Source of the DNA: an uncultured Acetobacterium sp.
Lineage (GTDB): Bacteria; Bacillota; Clostridia; Eubacteriales; Eubacteriaceae
Reading direction: 5' to 3'
Length of the DNA stretch: 64,000 bases
NCBI RefSeq assembly: GCF_963664135.1
Contig: NZ_OY760905.1
Coordinates: 558,001-622,000 of the forward strand
Both the position numbers and the translations under genes were made by a program. Below are positions 23,512 to 33,541 of the stretch, piece after piece. Position 1 is the first letter of the stretch; each line of letters opens with the position of its first letter. The notes under the pieces were generated by a model. That model ran no database searches, was not told where the DNA came from, and saw nothing but the letters and a program-made list of their open reading frames with translations.

Positions 23512-25074
23512 ATGCAAACAGCTGTAATATATGCTCGATACAGTTCTGACAATCAGCGTGAAGAATCAATCGAGGGTCAGATTGAAAGCTGCACTAAATA
23601 TGCGCTAGATAACAATATCCTTATCTTGGACTCCTATATTGACCGGGCAAAGACCGGGACAAATGACAACCGAGATGGTTTAAAGCAAATGCTCAAAGAT
23701 AGTTCAAAAAAACATTTCGATACCGTCCTAGTGTGGAAACTTGACCGTTTCGGTCGCAACCGAGAAGAAATGGCAATCAACAAATCATGCTTGCGAAAAA
23801 ACGGTGTGTTGGTCAAAAGTGTCAAAGAGAATATCCCTGATGGACCAGAGGGTGTTTTAATCGAATCGCTAATGGAAGGTCTAGCCGAATACTACATCCT
23901 GAACCTCTCAAGGGATATTCGCCGGGGAATGCATACAAACGCAACAAAAGGAAAATCTGCTGGCGGCAACATCGCTTTTGGCTACAGGATCGGAAAAGAC
24001 AAAGACTTTGAAGTAGTGGAAGAGTTGCGCCCAGTAGTGGTTGAGATCTTCACGCTTTATGATAATGGATACAGCTTTGCTGATATTTGCGAAATCATGA
24101 ATAGCCAAGGTATTAAAACAAGCCGTGGCGGTAAGTTTTATAAAAATACTTTACGCCCGATGTTGATCAATGAAAAATACATCGGTGTTTATAAGCATAT
24201 GGATGTCCGTCTTGAGGGTGGTGTCCCGGCAATTATTGACAAAGACCTGTTTGATCGTGTTCAGAATAGATTGGAGAATACCAGTATGAAATATCGAAAA
24301 ATTAGAACAAAGAAAGATAATGATGTTTGTTTTATTTTGACTGGAAAAATATTTTGTAAGGAATGTGGCAGCGCCTATCGTGGAGAAAGCGGAACAAGTA
24401 AAAGTGGTAATACCTATTATTACTATGTTTGTGGAATGAGTAAACAGAAAAAAGGATGTAATGCCAAGCGGATCGGCAAAGACAAGCTGGAAGAAATCAT
24501 TGTAAAAACTACCCTGGAATATGTGCTGACCTCAGATCATATCGAAAAAATAGCAGATAACATTATTGCTCTCTGTAAAAGCAAGAGCGAATCCCCTTAT
24601 CTGTCAAAACTAATCTGTGATCGTGCTGCTGCCCAACAGAAAATTGAAAATATGCTCAAAGCAATCGAGGAAGGTATCTTTACCCCTTCCACCAAGAAAC
24701 GCCTGGAGGCCCTGGAGCGTGAGGTCAATAATCTGTCGGTCTTCATTTCCCGAGAGCAAATAAAAAGACCGACAATCACTAAGGATGCGGTCATATGGTT
24801 TTTGAACAACTTCACAAAGCTGGATTATAGTAATCCAGAAAACAATGTCCGGTTGATCAACTCTTTAATCAATTCCGTTTTGATCGACGGTGATCAAATC
24901 AGTATCGCTTACAATTACACCAACAATGACGGTAAACCGGCCTTTGCTCAGTGTTCGTCTAAGTCTTGTATGGTGGAGGCGAGGGGAGTCGAACCCCTGT
25001 CCGAAAATCCATTCACAGGAGCTTCTCCGAGTGCAGTCATTGTTTATTTTCTCATTCCCCTCTTTCTCCAATGA
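23512..25074 (+). CDS. Large serine recombinase (integrase), reads into ssrA antisense
   Basis: A 520-residue serine site-specific recombinase. The resolvase domain starts VIYARYSSDNQREESIEGQI with the catalytic Ser at about residue 11-12 and has VWKLDRFGRN. Next come the recombinase domain (NSQGIKTSRGGKFYKNTLRP), a zinc ribbon (CKECGSAYRG, CGMSKQKKGC) and a coiled coil. The last about 35 residues are encoded by sequence antisense to the 3' part of the tmRNA gene. This suggests that the element inserted at ssrA and the gene now ends in host sequence. The start has GGAGG 5 bases upstream. It marks the right end of a mobile island; the other end was not found in the window. Confidence 0.88.
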   Translation: MQTAVIYARYSSDNQREESIEGQIESCTKYALDNNILILDSYIDRAKTGTNDNRDGLKQMLKDSSKKHFDTVLVWKLDRFGRNREEMAINKSCLRKNGVLVKSVKENIPDGPEGVLIESLMEGLAEYYILNLSRDIRRGMHTNATKGKSAGGNIAFGYRIGKDKDFEVVEELRPVVVEIFTLYDNGYSFADICEIMNSQGIKTSRGGKFYKNTLRPMLINEKYIGVYKHMDVRLEGGVPAIIDKDLFDRVQNRLENTSMKYRKIRTKKDNDVCFILTGKIFCKECGSAYRGESGTSKSGNTYYYYVCGMSKQKKGCNAKRIGKDKLEEIIVKTTLEYVLTSDHIEKIADNIIALCKSKSESPYLSKLICDRAAAQQKIENMLKAIEEGIFTPSTKKRLEALEREVNNLSVFISREQIKRPTITKDAVIWFLNNFTKLDYSNPENNVRLINSLINSVLIDGDQISIAYNYTNNDGKPAFAQCSSKSCMVEARGVEPLSENPFTGASPSAVIVYFLIPLFLQ

Positions 25075-25369
25075 CATAGAAAAAGAGGAACCAGCCTCTT
25101 GATCGTTAATGGTGCGAGACACTACCAAAAACGGTTCCCTGCTTCAATGAACGCCGAAACCCAAAACCACAGGTTGAGATGGGAGGCGTGCAGCATTAAT
25201 TATGCTGCGAAGTCTTAGTATTAAACTTTAGAGCGTATTACGCTGCTAAAGCTAACCCGTAACTTTTTTCTGTTTTTGCGTTTATATTTATGCGCCACTT
25301 TTTACGATGATCAGCAACATCGACTCGCTACTCAAGCTTCAAAACCCCCGTCGAAACCAGTACGCCCCC
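24971..25369 (-). ncRNA. ssrA: Transfer-messenger RNA
   Basis: The 5' end GGGGGCGTACTGGTTTCGACG and the 3' end GGTTCGACTCCCC...CGCCTCCACCA form the tRNA-like part, with a 7-pair acceptor stem and an encoded CCA. The tag frame reads AKTEKSYGLALAA then stop, giving the usual hydrophobic LALAA-type proteolysis tag after the resume alanine. It rescues stalled ribosomes with SmpB, whose gene ends 10 bp upstream. The recombinase gene overlaps its 3' 104 bases on the opposite strand. Confidence 0.95.
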
Positions 25370-25379
25370 AAATAATTAA

Positions 25380-25838
25380 CTAGCCGTTATGCCGCATACT
25401 TTTTTGAATCCGTCGGTCTGAATCCCGCTCGGCAATGGCGTGACGCTTATCATAAAGCTTCTTGCCTTTGGCCAGAGCCAGTTCCATCTTAACCCGGCCA
25501 TCCTTAAAGTATAGCGTCAGTGGTACCAGAGTGTAGCCTTCCCGCTGCTTCAACCCGATCAGTTTGGTGATCTGCTGTTTATGCATCAGGAGCTTACGGA
25601 TGCGCAAAGGGTCTTTATTGTAAATATTCCCCTGTTCATAAGGATCAATATGCATCTGATAAACGAAAATCTCACCGTTATAAATATCAGCAAAACTTTC
25701 CTTCAGGCTGACTTTTCCGCCACGGATCGATTTCACTTCCGTGCCGGATAAGACCAGACCCACCTCATAGGTATCCTCAATGGAAAAATCATGACGTGCT
25801 TTTCGGTTTTTGGCCACAATCTTAATATTTTCTCCCAT
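25380..25838 (-). CDS. smpB: SsrA-binding protein SmpB
   Basis: A 152-residue protein of typical size. It has the SmpB core [38 protein letters not shown] and [18 protein letters not shown] near the C-terminal tail that enters the ribosome. It binds tmRNA and directs it to stalled ribosomes. The start was chosen at the ATG with GAGGAG 6 bases upstream; a TTG two codons earlier is weaker. It lies directly upstream of ssrA and 53 bp after rnr, a common Firmicute order for this quality-control set. Confidence 0.96.
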   Translation of the reverse strand: MGENIKIVAKNRKARHDFSIEDTYEVGLVLSGTEVKSIRGGKVSLKESFADIYNGEIFVYQMHIDPYEQGNIYNKDPLRIRKLLMHKQQITKLIGLKQREGYTLVPLTLYFKDGRVKMELALAKGKKLYDKRHAIAERDSDRRIQKSMRHNG

Positions 25839-25891
25839 GCGCAACTCCTCTGTTTCTTAGCTAGTTCTCTATTATAGCATGCTTTTCTTAA

Positions 25892-28075
25892 TTATTCAAC
25901 TGGTTCAAAATCAATTTGTTTCGCATTCACATCTGCTTTAGCAACTTTTATCTTAATTTCCTGGCCCAATCGATAGATCTTGCCACGATGTTCGCCAATA
26001 TGCTGATGCAGGTCGGGATCATAATTATAGTAATCATCCTTCAGATCCTGGAGTCTAACTAACCCTTCAATGGTGTTTTCCAGCTCCACAAAGAATCCAA
26101 AAGAGGTCACGCCGCTGATTCGTCCGGTAAATATTTCACCAATATGTCTGGTCATAAATTCGGTCATCTTCAGCTTCGTGATTTCCCGCTCAATATTCTC
26201 TGCCCGACGCTCCGTTTCAGAGGTATGGCTGGCAATGCTCTCGATATTTTTCTGCAAATAATCCATGGAGCGTTTATTGATTTTTCCAAAAATTGCTTTG
26301 GCCAGATAGCGATGGACAAAAAGATCCGGGTAGCGGCGAATCGGTGAGGTGAAATGGGTATAAAAACTGGCACCCAATGCATAGTGTCCCAGATTATGAC
26401 CTTCATAAACAGCTTGTTGCATGGTTCGCAGCATCAACAGGGTAATGACCCGTTCTTCATTTTTGCCTTTAATGTCTTCCACCAATTGTTGAAAGTCCTC
26501 ACCGGAGGGCACTTGGTCATCATTTTTCCCCAGCTTAAAACCATAGCGATTGATAAAGGTTTGAAAGGCGGTCAACTTTTCGGGATGGGGTTCCGGATGG
26601 TTTCTGAAAATAAATGGCGCATCCAACTTGGAAACGTGCTCGGCAATGGTTTCATTGCAAACCAGCATAAATTCTTCAATCATTCGATGGGAGACTAACC
26701 GTTCATCGATGGTAATTTTATCGGGAAAACCGGTTTTGTCCAAAATAATCTTGGCTTCCGGAAAATCAAAATTGATGGCTCCGCGATTGAGCCGACGATT
26801 GACCCGCAGGATTTCATGCAATTCATCCATCAGCGTCAGCTCATCTCTAAACGGTTCCAGTCGGTTGGGCTGATCTCCGGTACCGGCTAACAGGTCTGCC
26901 ACCAGACGATAGGTCATCCGGGATTTTGAGCGGATCACGGATTTGAAGATACTGTAATCGACCACCTGTCCCTGTTCATTGATTTCCATTTCGCAAGAGA
27001 AGGTCAGCCGGTCTTTATCCGGCACCAGACTGCAAACATCGTTTGAGAGCTTAAACGGCAGCATCGGCACCACCCGATCGACCACATAGACACTGGTGCC
27101 ACGTTCCAAAGCTGATTCATCGATGGCATCACCTTGTTTGACATAATGGCTGACGTCGGCAATATGAACCCCCAACACAAAGTTGCCATTGTCTTTTTTG
27201 TGAATCGATACGGCATCATCATAATCCTTGGCGTCGTCGCCATCAATGGTGACAATGATTTCGTTGCGCAGATCTTTGCGCTTCTCCAATTCCTGATCGG
27301 AAATTTTATCAGATAATTGTTCGGCTGCCTGCTCGACTTCGGCTGAAAAATCCATGGGGATATCATATTCTTTTAAAACCGAGAGAATATCAATACCTGG
27401 TTCGGCTTCGTTGCCCAGTATTTCGACAATGGCCCCCTCGGGATTTTTGCCCCGATCCGACCAGGTGAGAATTTCAGTGACGACCTTATCCCCGGTGAAT
27501 GCCTTTTTGCTATGCCGTTCGGGAATAAAAATATCCTTGCAGAGCCGATCGTTGTCAGGAATGACAAAGCCAAAGCCCTTCCCTTTTTCATAGCGGCCGA
27601 TAATTTTTTTATGGCCCCGTTCGATAATCTCAACCACTTCGCCTTCCGGTCGTTTGTCACCCGGCTCGGATGTAATCCGGACCCTGACCTTATCCATATC
27701 CAGGGCACCATAAAGGTTTTTCTCATGGATGTAGATATCTTCTGAAAAAATACTGTAGTCGGGAATGACAAAACCGAAGCCCCGTTGGTTGCCTCTCAGA
27801 ACACCTTCTATTTTAGGTGAATCGTCATCGATTCTAGTTCTATTATTCTTGAAATTATTAACCTTGTCTGGTGTCGGTCGATCTTTTTCAGGTTTTTTTC
27901 GGTCTTTTCCATCATTGGTTTTAAGATTTAGCTCTTTAAGCACGTGGGTTAACATTTGCCGATCTTTCTTTTTCGAAAGATCCATAAATTCGGCCAATTG
28001 ATCAAAGGTCATTTGCTGGTACAGTCTTTCCTTCATCAATCGCTTGACGATTTGTTTACATTCTTTGGTTTTCAT
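25892..28075 (-). CDS. rnr: Ribonuclease R
   Basis: A 727-residue 3'-5' exoribonuclease of the RNB family. An N-terminal helix-turn-helix region is followed by two cold-shock-type domains (LRGNQRGFGFVIPDY and EKGKGFGFVIPDN). The RNB catalytic domain has DGDDAKDYDDAVSI, whose Asp residues bind metal, and the C-terminal S1 domain has ISGVTSFGFFVELENTIEGL. RNase R acts with tmRNA-SmpB in degrading damaged mRNA, matching the gene order. The start was placed at MKTKECK, after AGGGGA; a GTG five codons upstream lies before that site. The gene follows mutS by 11 bp. Confidence 0.95.
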   Translation of the reverse strand: MKTKECKQIVKRLMKERLYQQMTFDQLAEFMDLSKKKDRQMLTHVLKELNLKTNDGKDRKKPEKDRPTPDKVNNFKNNRTRIDDDSPKIEGVLRGNQRGFGFVIPDYSIFSEDIYIHEKNLYGALDMDKVRVRITSEPGDKRPEGEVVEIIERGHKKIIGRYEKGKGFGFVIPDNDRLCKDIFIPERHSKKAFTGDKVVTEILTWSDRGKNPEGAIVEILGNEAEPGIDILSVLKEYDIPMDFSAEVEQAAEQLSDKISDQELEKRKDLRNEIIVTIDGDDAKDYDDAVSIHKKDNGNFVLGVHIADVSHYVKQGDAIDESALERGTSVYVVDRVVPMLPFKLSNDVCSLVPDKDRLTFSCEMEINEQGQVVDYSIFKSVIRSKSRMTYRLVADLLAGTGDQPNRLEPFRDELTLMDELHEILRVNRRLNRGAINFDFPEAKIILDKTGFPDKITIDERLVSHRMIEEFMLVCNETIAEHVSKLDAPFIFRNHPEPHPEKLTAFQTFINRYGFKLGKNDDQVPSGEDFQQLVEDIKGKNEERVITLLMLRTMQQAVYEGHNLGHYALGASFYTHFTSPIRRYPDLFVHRYLAKAIFGKINKRSMDYLQKNIESIASHTSETERRAENIEREITKLKMTEFMTRHIGEIFTGRISGVTSFGFFVELENTIEGLVRLQDLKDDYYNYDPDLHQHIGEHRGKIYRLGQEIKIKVAKADVNAKQIDFEPVE

Positions 28076-28086
28076 AGATTCCCCTA

Positions 28087-30735
28087 TCACCTTATCGTTT
28101 TACGTAATTGATCAATGACATTCATGACTTCAATGGGACTCATTTCATCAATTTTCAATTCACGGATGGTTCCTAATGCGGCCTCTTCTTCAGCCGTCAT
28201 CCCTTTTGCGACATCAAAAAAATTTAATTGATTACCTTTTTCGCCAGACAGAATCGGCGGTTCTTTGACTAATAATTCTTTCCGGTAGGTGTCTTCTCCC
28301 GATTCCAAATGTCCGAGTATTTCCCGGGCTCGCTTGGTCACTCCCGCAGGGAAACCGGCCAGCTTGGCCACTTCGATGCCGTAGCTCTGGTCAGCTGGAC
28401 CAGGAATAATTTTTCTTAAAAAGATGACCCCGTCGGGAGTATCTTTCAAGCGGATACTGTAATTTTTGATACCTGGTTTTAACGATTCCAGTTCGGTGAG
28501 TTCATGATAGTGAGTGGCAAATAAGGTCTTGGCACCAATGCTGTCACTATTATGAAGATATTCCACCACTGCCCAGGCAATACTGATGCCATCAAAGGTA
28601 GAGGTTCCCCGGCCGATTTCGTCCAAAATCACCAGACTGCGGTTGGTGGCGTTTTTTAAAATATTGGCAACCTCGGTCATTTCTACCATAAAGGTGCTTT
28701 GACCGCTGGCCAAATCGTCACTGGCGCCGACCCGGGTGAAAATCCGATCGACCACGCCGATCGTCGCTGAATCGGCCGGCACGAACGAGCCGATTTGAGC
28801 CATCAGAGTAATGATCGCCACCTGTCGGATAAAGGTGGATTTCCCGGCCATGTTTGGGCCGGTAATGATTAACAGTTGCTGATCATCATTATTTAAGGTA
28901 CAGTCATTGCCGATAAAGTGATTGGTTCCGATCATGTCCTCCACCACCGGATGGCGACCATTTTTTATTGTCAAGGTCTGATCGTCGGTTATTTCCGGGC
29001 AAACATACTGGTTCTGGAGGGCCACGGTGGCCAGTGAATAGATAGCATCCAGTTCAGCCACTTCCCGGGCTTTTTGCTGAATCCGGGGTATTTGTTCCAG
29101 CAAGCTATCGCGAACTTCCTGAAACACCTGGGTTTCACAGCGCAGCAGCCCTTCCTGGGCACCCAGAATTTTATTTTCCATTTCCTTGAGTTCCGGGGTA
29201 AAATAACGCTCGGCATTGGCCAGGGTTTGCTTGCGGATATAGTCTTCCGGCACTTGGTCGAAATTACTTTTGGTTATCTCTATAAAATACCCAAAAATCC
29301 GGTTATATTTCACCTTCAGGTTTTTTATTCCGGTCCGTTCCCGTTCCCGGCATTCCAGATCCCGGATCCAATCCTGGCCTTTTTCGGTGGCTTCCCGGAA
29401 TTCATCAATCTCCTGATGGTAGCCGGTTTTAATGATATGGCCGTCTTTAAGCACCATTGGGGCATCGTCGTCAATGGATTTTTCAATATGCTCCCAGATG
29501 TCACGCAGCAAATCGTCGGTGTCAAAGAGAACCTTCAATTTGTCTGAACCCAGCTGTTCCACAAAATCGGTAATCAGCGGCAACGCCCCCAGAGATTGCT
29601 TCAGAGCCAGTAAATCTTTGGGATTAATGGTTCCAAAGGCCAGTTTGCCACACAGCCGTTCCAGGTCATAGACCCGGGTCATGATGGTTTTAAAACTGGG
29701 CAGATGGGCAGAATTGTTGTAAAAAGCGGCTACACAACCTTGTCGTTCGAGAATACTTTCCGTGTTTAGCAATGGCGCTTCCACCCAGCGGCGCAGGGTT
29801 CGTCCCCCCATGGCAGTGACGGTTTTATCCAGCACCCCCAGCAGACTCCCTTTTTTTTCTAGGGTTCGCAGGGTTTGAGTCAGTTCCAGATTGCGTCGGG
29901 TGGATAAATCCAGCACCATATAGTCTTTGCTGTTATAATAACGGATCGTTTTGATATGGGTCAGGGCCCGTTTCTGGGTTTCATCCAGATAGAGCAACAG
30001 TGCTCCGGCAGCCGCGATCGCGTGATCCCGATGCTCCAGATCCAATGCGCCTAGAGCAAAGACCTTGAACTGCTCGACGATCCGTTTGCTGCCGTGCTTA
30101 ACATTAAAATATTTTTCCGGATAGAGACTGGACAGAATCCCAAAACGGTTTTCAATGAGTCCCAGCGCCTGAGTATCTTTAAACATCGCCGGATTAAGGA
30201 TTACCTCGGCTGGTAAAAGTCGGCCAATTTCATCGGACAACTGCGACAGCCATTGTTCCCGAGTTTTTGCTTCAATCTGAGTCACATAAAAATCGCCGGT
30301 GGATACATCCAGACTGGCAATCCCCAGGCTATTATTTTCCAGAAAGAGCGTCATCAGATAATTATTCTTCTTGGATTCAAGTAATTTACCTTCGGAAATG
30401 GTTCCCGGTGAAATCACCCGGATAATTTCCCGGCGGACAATCCCCTTGGCTTCCTTAGGGTCTTCCACCTGTTCGCAGATGGCCACCTTATAGCCTTTTT
30501 CCACCAGTCGGGTGATGTAATTCTGGGCGGCGTGATGGGGTACGCCGCACATCGGAGCGCGTTCTTCCAAACCGCAATCCCGGCCGGTTAAGGCAATTTC
30601 CAGCTCACGCGAAGCAGTTAGCGCATCGTCAAAGAACATCTCATAGAAGTCACCGAGACGAAAGAAGAGGAGGGCATCGGGTACCTCCTCATGAATTTGC
30701 AGGTATTGGGTCATCATGGGTGTTAACTGCGCCAT
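28087..30735 (-). CDS. mutS: DNA mismatch repair protein MutS
   Basis: An 882-residue protein. The N-terminal mismatch-binding domain has LGDFYEMFFDDA with the Phe-x-Glu wedge. The C-terminal ATPase has Walker A TGPNMAGKST and Walker B LDEIGRGTSTFDG, then ATHYHEL. The length is normal for MutS1. The start was set at MAQLTPMM because GGAGG lies 6 bases upstream. This leaves a 47 bp overlap with the end of miaB. No mutL is seen downstream; rnr follows instead, so mutL must lie elsewhere. Confidence 0.97.
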   Translation of the reverse strand: MAQLTPMMTQYLQIHEEVPDALLFFRLGDFYEMFFDDALTASRELEIALTGRDCGLEERAPMCGVPHHAAQNYITRLVEKGYKVAICEQVEDPKEAKGIVRREIIRVISPGTISEGKLLESKKNNYLMTLFLENNSLGIASLDVSTGDFYVTQIEAKTREQWLSQLSDEIGRLLPAEVILNPAMFKDTQALGLIENRFGILSSLYPEKYFNVKHGSKRIVEQFKVFALGALDLEHRDHAIAAAGALLLYLDETQKRALTHIKTIRYYNSKDYMVLDLSTRRNLELTQTLRTLEKKGSLLGVLDKTVTAMGGRTLRRWVEAPLLNTESILERQGCVAAFYNNSAHLPSFKTIMTRVYDLERLCGKLAFGTINPKDLLALKQSLGALPLITDFVEQLGSDKLKVLFDTDDLLRDIWEHIEKSIDDDAPMVLKDGHIIKTGYHQEIDEFREATEKGQDWIRDLECRERERTGIKNLKVKYNRIFGYFIEITKSNFDQVPEDYIRKQTLANAERYFTPELKEMENKILGAQEGLLRCETQVFQEVRDSLLEQIPRIQQKAREVAELDAIYSLATVALQNQYVCPEITDDQTLTIKNGRHPVVEDMIGTNHFIGNDCTLNNDDQQLLIITGPNMAGKSTFIRQVAIITLMAQIGSFVPADSATIGVVDRIFTRVGASDDLASGQSTFMVEMTEVANILKNATNRSLVILDEIGRGTSTFDGISIAWAVVEYLHNSDSIGAKTLFATHYHELTELESLKPGIKNYSIRLKDTPDGVIFLRKIIPGPADQSYGIEVAKLAGFPAGVTKRAREILGHLESGEDTYRKELLVKEPPILSGEKGNQLNFFDVAKGMTAEEEAALGTIRELKIDEMSPIEVMNVIDQLRKTIR

Positions 30736-32107
30736 GGGTGTCCTCCTGTTCGATTTTTTCGCCATCCAGACTAAAGGTTTTGGCGGCGGTGATTTTGACC
30801 ATCACTTGTTTGCCAATATCAGCTGGATCGCCTGGAAAATTGACCAGTTTGCTGGTGCGGGTTCGGCCAGCCAACCGTTCAGGATTGTTACGGCTAGTTT
30901 CTTCCACCAACACTTCCACCAACTGATCGAGATAGGTTTGATTTATATTGTGACTGATTTGATGGAGCACTTCCAGACAGCGGTTAATCCGGTCGTGTTT
31001 GATAGCATCCGGGATCTGGTCCGTCATAGTAGCGGCCGGGGTACCGGTACGAATGGAATATAAGAAGGTAAAGGCTGAATCAAACTTGCACAACTCAATG
31101 ACTTTTAGGGTCTCTAAAAAATCTTCTTCGGTTTCGCCGGGGAAACCAACAATAATATCGGTGGTAATGGCCACTCCGGGGATCTTATCCCGAGCCGCTT
31201 TGACGCGATCCAAAATATCTTCCTGGGTGTATTTCCGGTTCATCGCTTTTAAAACCCGGGTACTACCGGATTGAATCGGCAGATGGATATAATTGCAAAC
31301 CTTGTCGCAGGCGGCAATGGCATCGATGACCTCATCGGTCAGATCCTTGGGATGGGAAGTCATAAAGCGGATCCGTTTGAGGTCTTCGATGGTGTTCAGT
31401 TTTCTTAAGAGCTTGGCAAAACTGACCTCGTCATCCAGATCATTGCCATAGGAATTAACATTCTGTCCCAATAGTGTTACTTCCACACAGCCATCTGCCA
31501 CTAGCGCCTTCACTTCTTTGGCAATTTTATCCGGTTGGCGACTGACCTCCCGGCCCCGGGTGTAGGGTACAATACAGTAGGTACAGAAATTGTTGCAGCC
31601 ATTCATTATCGTCACAAATCCTTTAAAGGGATACTTGCGATCCACTGGTAAGTCTTCCACAATAGTGTCCGAATCCTCCCAGACTTCGACCAGCCGTTTG
31701 CCGTTGACCATGTAGTTATTTAATAGCTCGGGAAACTGGTGGAGATTATGGGTGCCAAAAACCAGATCCACCTGGGGATATTTGGTAACGATCTGGTTGA
31801 CAATTTCCGGTTGCTGCATCATGCAGCCGCAGACGGCCAGAATTAAATCGGGATTGGTTTTTTTAACGGTTTTATAGGCGCCGATATTGCCGAAAACCCG
31901 TTCATCAGCGTTTTCCCGAACCGAGCAGGTGTTGAGAATCACCAGGCCAGCTTTGGTGACATCTTGCTCTTCCACATAGCCCAAGGCTTTTAACATCCCG
32001 GATATTTTTTCCGAGTCGTTCTCATTCATTTGGCATCCGAAAGTGAAAATTCGAAATGTTTTTGATAGATTGTTGATGATTCTTTTAGCTGTTTTTTTCT
32101 TGCTCAT
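30689..32107 (-). CDS. miaB: tRNA-2-methylthio-N6-dimethylallyladenosine synthase MiaB
   Basis: A 472-residue radical SAM methylthiotransferase. The N-terminal UPF0004 domain has FGCQMNENDSE, LNTCSVREN and VCGCMMQQ, whose cysteines hold the auxiliary cluster. The radical SAM motif is CNNFCTYC in GCNNFCTYCIVPYTRGRE. A C-terminal TRAM domain follows (LVEVLVEETS, AGRTRTSKLVNFPG). It modifies A37 of tRNAs that read UNN codons. The 3' end overlaps mutS, so the two are co-transcribed, a common arrangement in Firmicutes. Confidence 0.95.
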   Translation of the reverse strand: MSKKKTAKRIINNLSKTFRIFTFGCQMNENDSEKISGMLKALGYVEEQDVTKAGLVILNTCSVRENADERVFGNIGAYKTVKKTNPDLILAVCGCMMQQPEIVNQIVTKYPQVDLVFGTHNLHQFPELLNNYMVNGKRLVEVWEDSDTIVEDLPVDRKYPFKGFVTIMNGCNNFCTYCIVPYTRGREVSRQPDKIAKEVKALVADGCVEVTLLGQNVNSYGNDLDDEVSFAKLLRKLNTIEDLKRIRFMTSHPKDLTDEVIDAIAACDKVCNYIHLPIQSGSTRVLKAMNRKYTQEDILDRVKAARDKIPGVAITTDIIVGFPGETEEDFLETLKVIELCKFDSAFTFLYSIRTGTPAATMTDQIPDAIKHDRINRCLEVLHQISHNINQTYLDQLVEVLVEETSRNNPERLAGRTRTSKLVNFPGDPADIGKQVMVKITAAKTFSLDGEKIEQEDTHGAVNTHDDPIPANS

Positions 32108-32204
32108 GCTATTTTGTTTCTCCTAAGATCTGACTAAATTTATTAAAGGTTGCTCTTATTTATGTTTCCATTATTTATGTTAAATGCAGAATCAGTTTTA
32201 TTAT

Positions 32205-33398
32205 TTAAACGGAAAACTCATCCTCATTGGGCACATAGTGATTGTAATCAATAGTGATGACCGCGTGGTAGGTCGGATTAATTTTGTAAACTTCATTGGA
32301 TATCATAATGGTCAGCTCTTCATCACTCCACTCCATATCAAAGGGAACTGCCACATCAAAAATCAGCTTGGAGTGATCGAACCCCCAAACCACCCGAAAA
32401 TCGTGGATATGAAGATCCGGTGAAATTGATGCAATGGTCTGTTTTGTCTTTTCTTTTAACTGGTTGGTTTTTTCATCGTTGGTAATAACCGGATCCAGAT
32501 GAATAATCAGATGGATATCCAGGTCTTTCAGAAAATCCCGTTCAATCTTATCGATAACACTGTGACTGATCAGGCAGTTTAATTCAGCTGGCACCTCACA
32601 GTGAACCGAGGCATAGATTTTAGTTTCACCATAGGTATGGATCATTAAATCGTGAAGTCCGATGATATGTTCGTAGCCAAGAATTTTCTTATAGATCTGA
32701 TCGACCAGTTCCTTAGATGGCGCGGTTCCCAGCAAGGGGCTGATTGTTTCACGAACCAGATTGATGCCGCTGATGATGATAAAGACGGCAACTACCACAC
32801 CCATGTAACCATCCAAATCAAATCCGGTCAAGTAGGTAACAATGGTCGCCACCAGCACGGCCGAGGTCGCGATGATATCATTGCGGCTGTCAATTGAGGT
32901 TGCCAGCAGTGTCAGTGAATTAATGGTTTTGCCGATTTTTCGATAAAACAAACATTGCCAGAGCTTGATTAAAATCGCAATGATCAAAACCACCACGGTA
33001 ATCATGCTGAACTGGGGTAATTCGGGATGAAGTATTTTTTCAAAGGAACTCTGAATTAACTGCAGCCCCAGAAACAGAATAATAAACGAAACGACCAGAC
33101 CCGAAATATACTCCATTCGCTGGTGACCGAAGGGATGATCGGCATCCGCCGGTTTCCCGGAAAGCTTAAAGCCCAGTAAGGTAACCAGGGACGAGCCGGA
33201 ATCAGATAGATTATTAACCGCATCGGCAGTGATGGAAATGCTGTTAAATAATAAGCCCACTGTAATTTTAATGATAAAAAGGAGTAGATTTGATATGATC
33301 CCCATGATACTGGCAAATTTCCCGTAGTTCTCACGAACCCTTGAATTGCCGGTATTTTCATAATTAGTGATTAACTTTTTAATTATTATATTTGTCAC
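32205..33398 (-). CDS. Cation diffusion facilitator transporter
   Basis: A 397-residue CDF-family membrane protein with about six membrane helices in the first 220 residues. Metal-site motifs are TADAVNNLSDSG in helix 2 and DADHPFGHQR after it, and SIDSRNDI in helix 5. The C-terminal cytoplasmic domain is beta-type with ASVHCEV and HDFRVVWGFDHSK. It exports Zn, Fe, Co or Mn by proton exchange; the metal is not clear. A further C-terminal extension of about 80 residues follows the usual domain. The GTG start has GAGAGG upstream. Confidence 0.88.
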   Translation of the reverse strand: MTNIIIKKLITNYENTGNSRVRENYGKFASIMGIISNLLLFIIKITVGLLFNSISITADAVNNLSDSGSSLVTLLGFKLSGKPADADHPFGHQRMEYISGLVVSFIILFLGLQLIQSSFEKILHPELPQFSMITVVVLIIAILIKLWQCLFYRKIGKTINSLTLLATSIDSRNDIIATSAVLVATIVTYLTGFDLDGYMGVVVAVFIIISGINLVRETISPLLGTAPSKELVDQIYKKILGYEHIIGLHDLMIHTYGETKIYASVHCEVPAELNCLISHSVIDKIERDFLKDLDIHLIIHLDPVITNDEKTNQLKEKTKQTIASISPDLHIHDFRVVWGFDHSKLIFDVAVPFDMEWSDEELTIMISNEVYKINPTYHAVITIDYNHYVPNEDEFSV

Positions 33399-33503
33399 AA
33401 TCGCATACCTCTCTCAGAATGATAAGCTCATGCTACCATTGTTCCGAAAACTGGAATATCTAATAATTATAACCTAAAAAGCTTAAAACTCAAAATAAAC
33501 AGC

Positions 33504-33531
33504 AAAAAATCCTGGCTTAACCAGGATTTTT
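33504..33531. terminator. Bidirectional intrinsic terminator
   Basis: AAAAAATCCTGG-CTTAA-CCAGGATTTTT lies 11 bp after the nnr stop on the minus strand. Confidence 0.8.
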
Positions 33532-33541
33532 CGTCTAAAAA

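Noticed and set aside
12713-24970. A complete prophage
   Set aside because: Only scattered phage-like pieces are present; no capsid, terminase or tail genes are seen.
24971-25128. Minus-strand open frame across the tmRNA 3' part and recombinase end
   Set aside because: It is only the tmRNA gene read as protein; the RNA structure explains the sequence.
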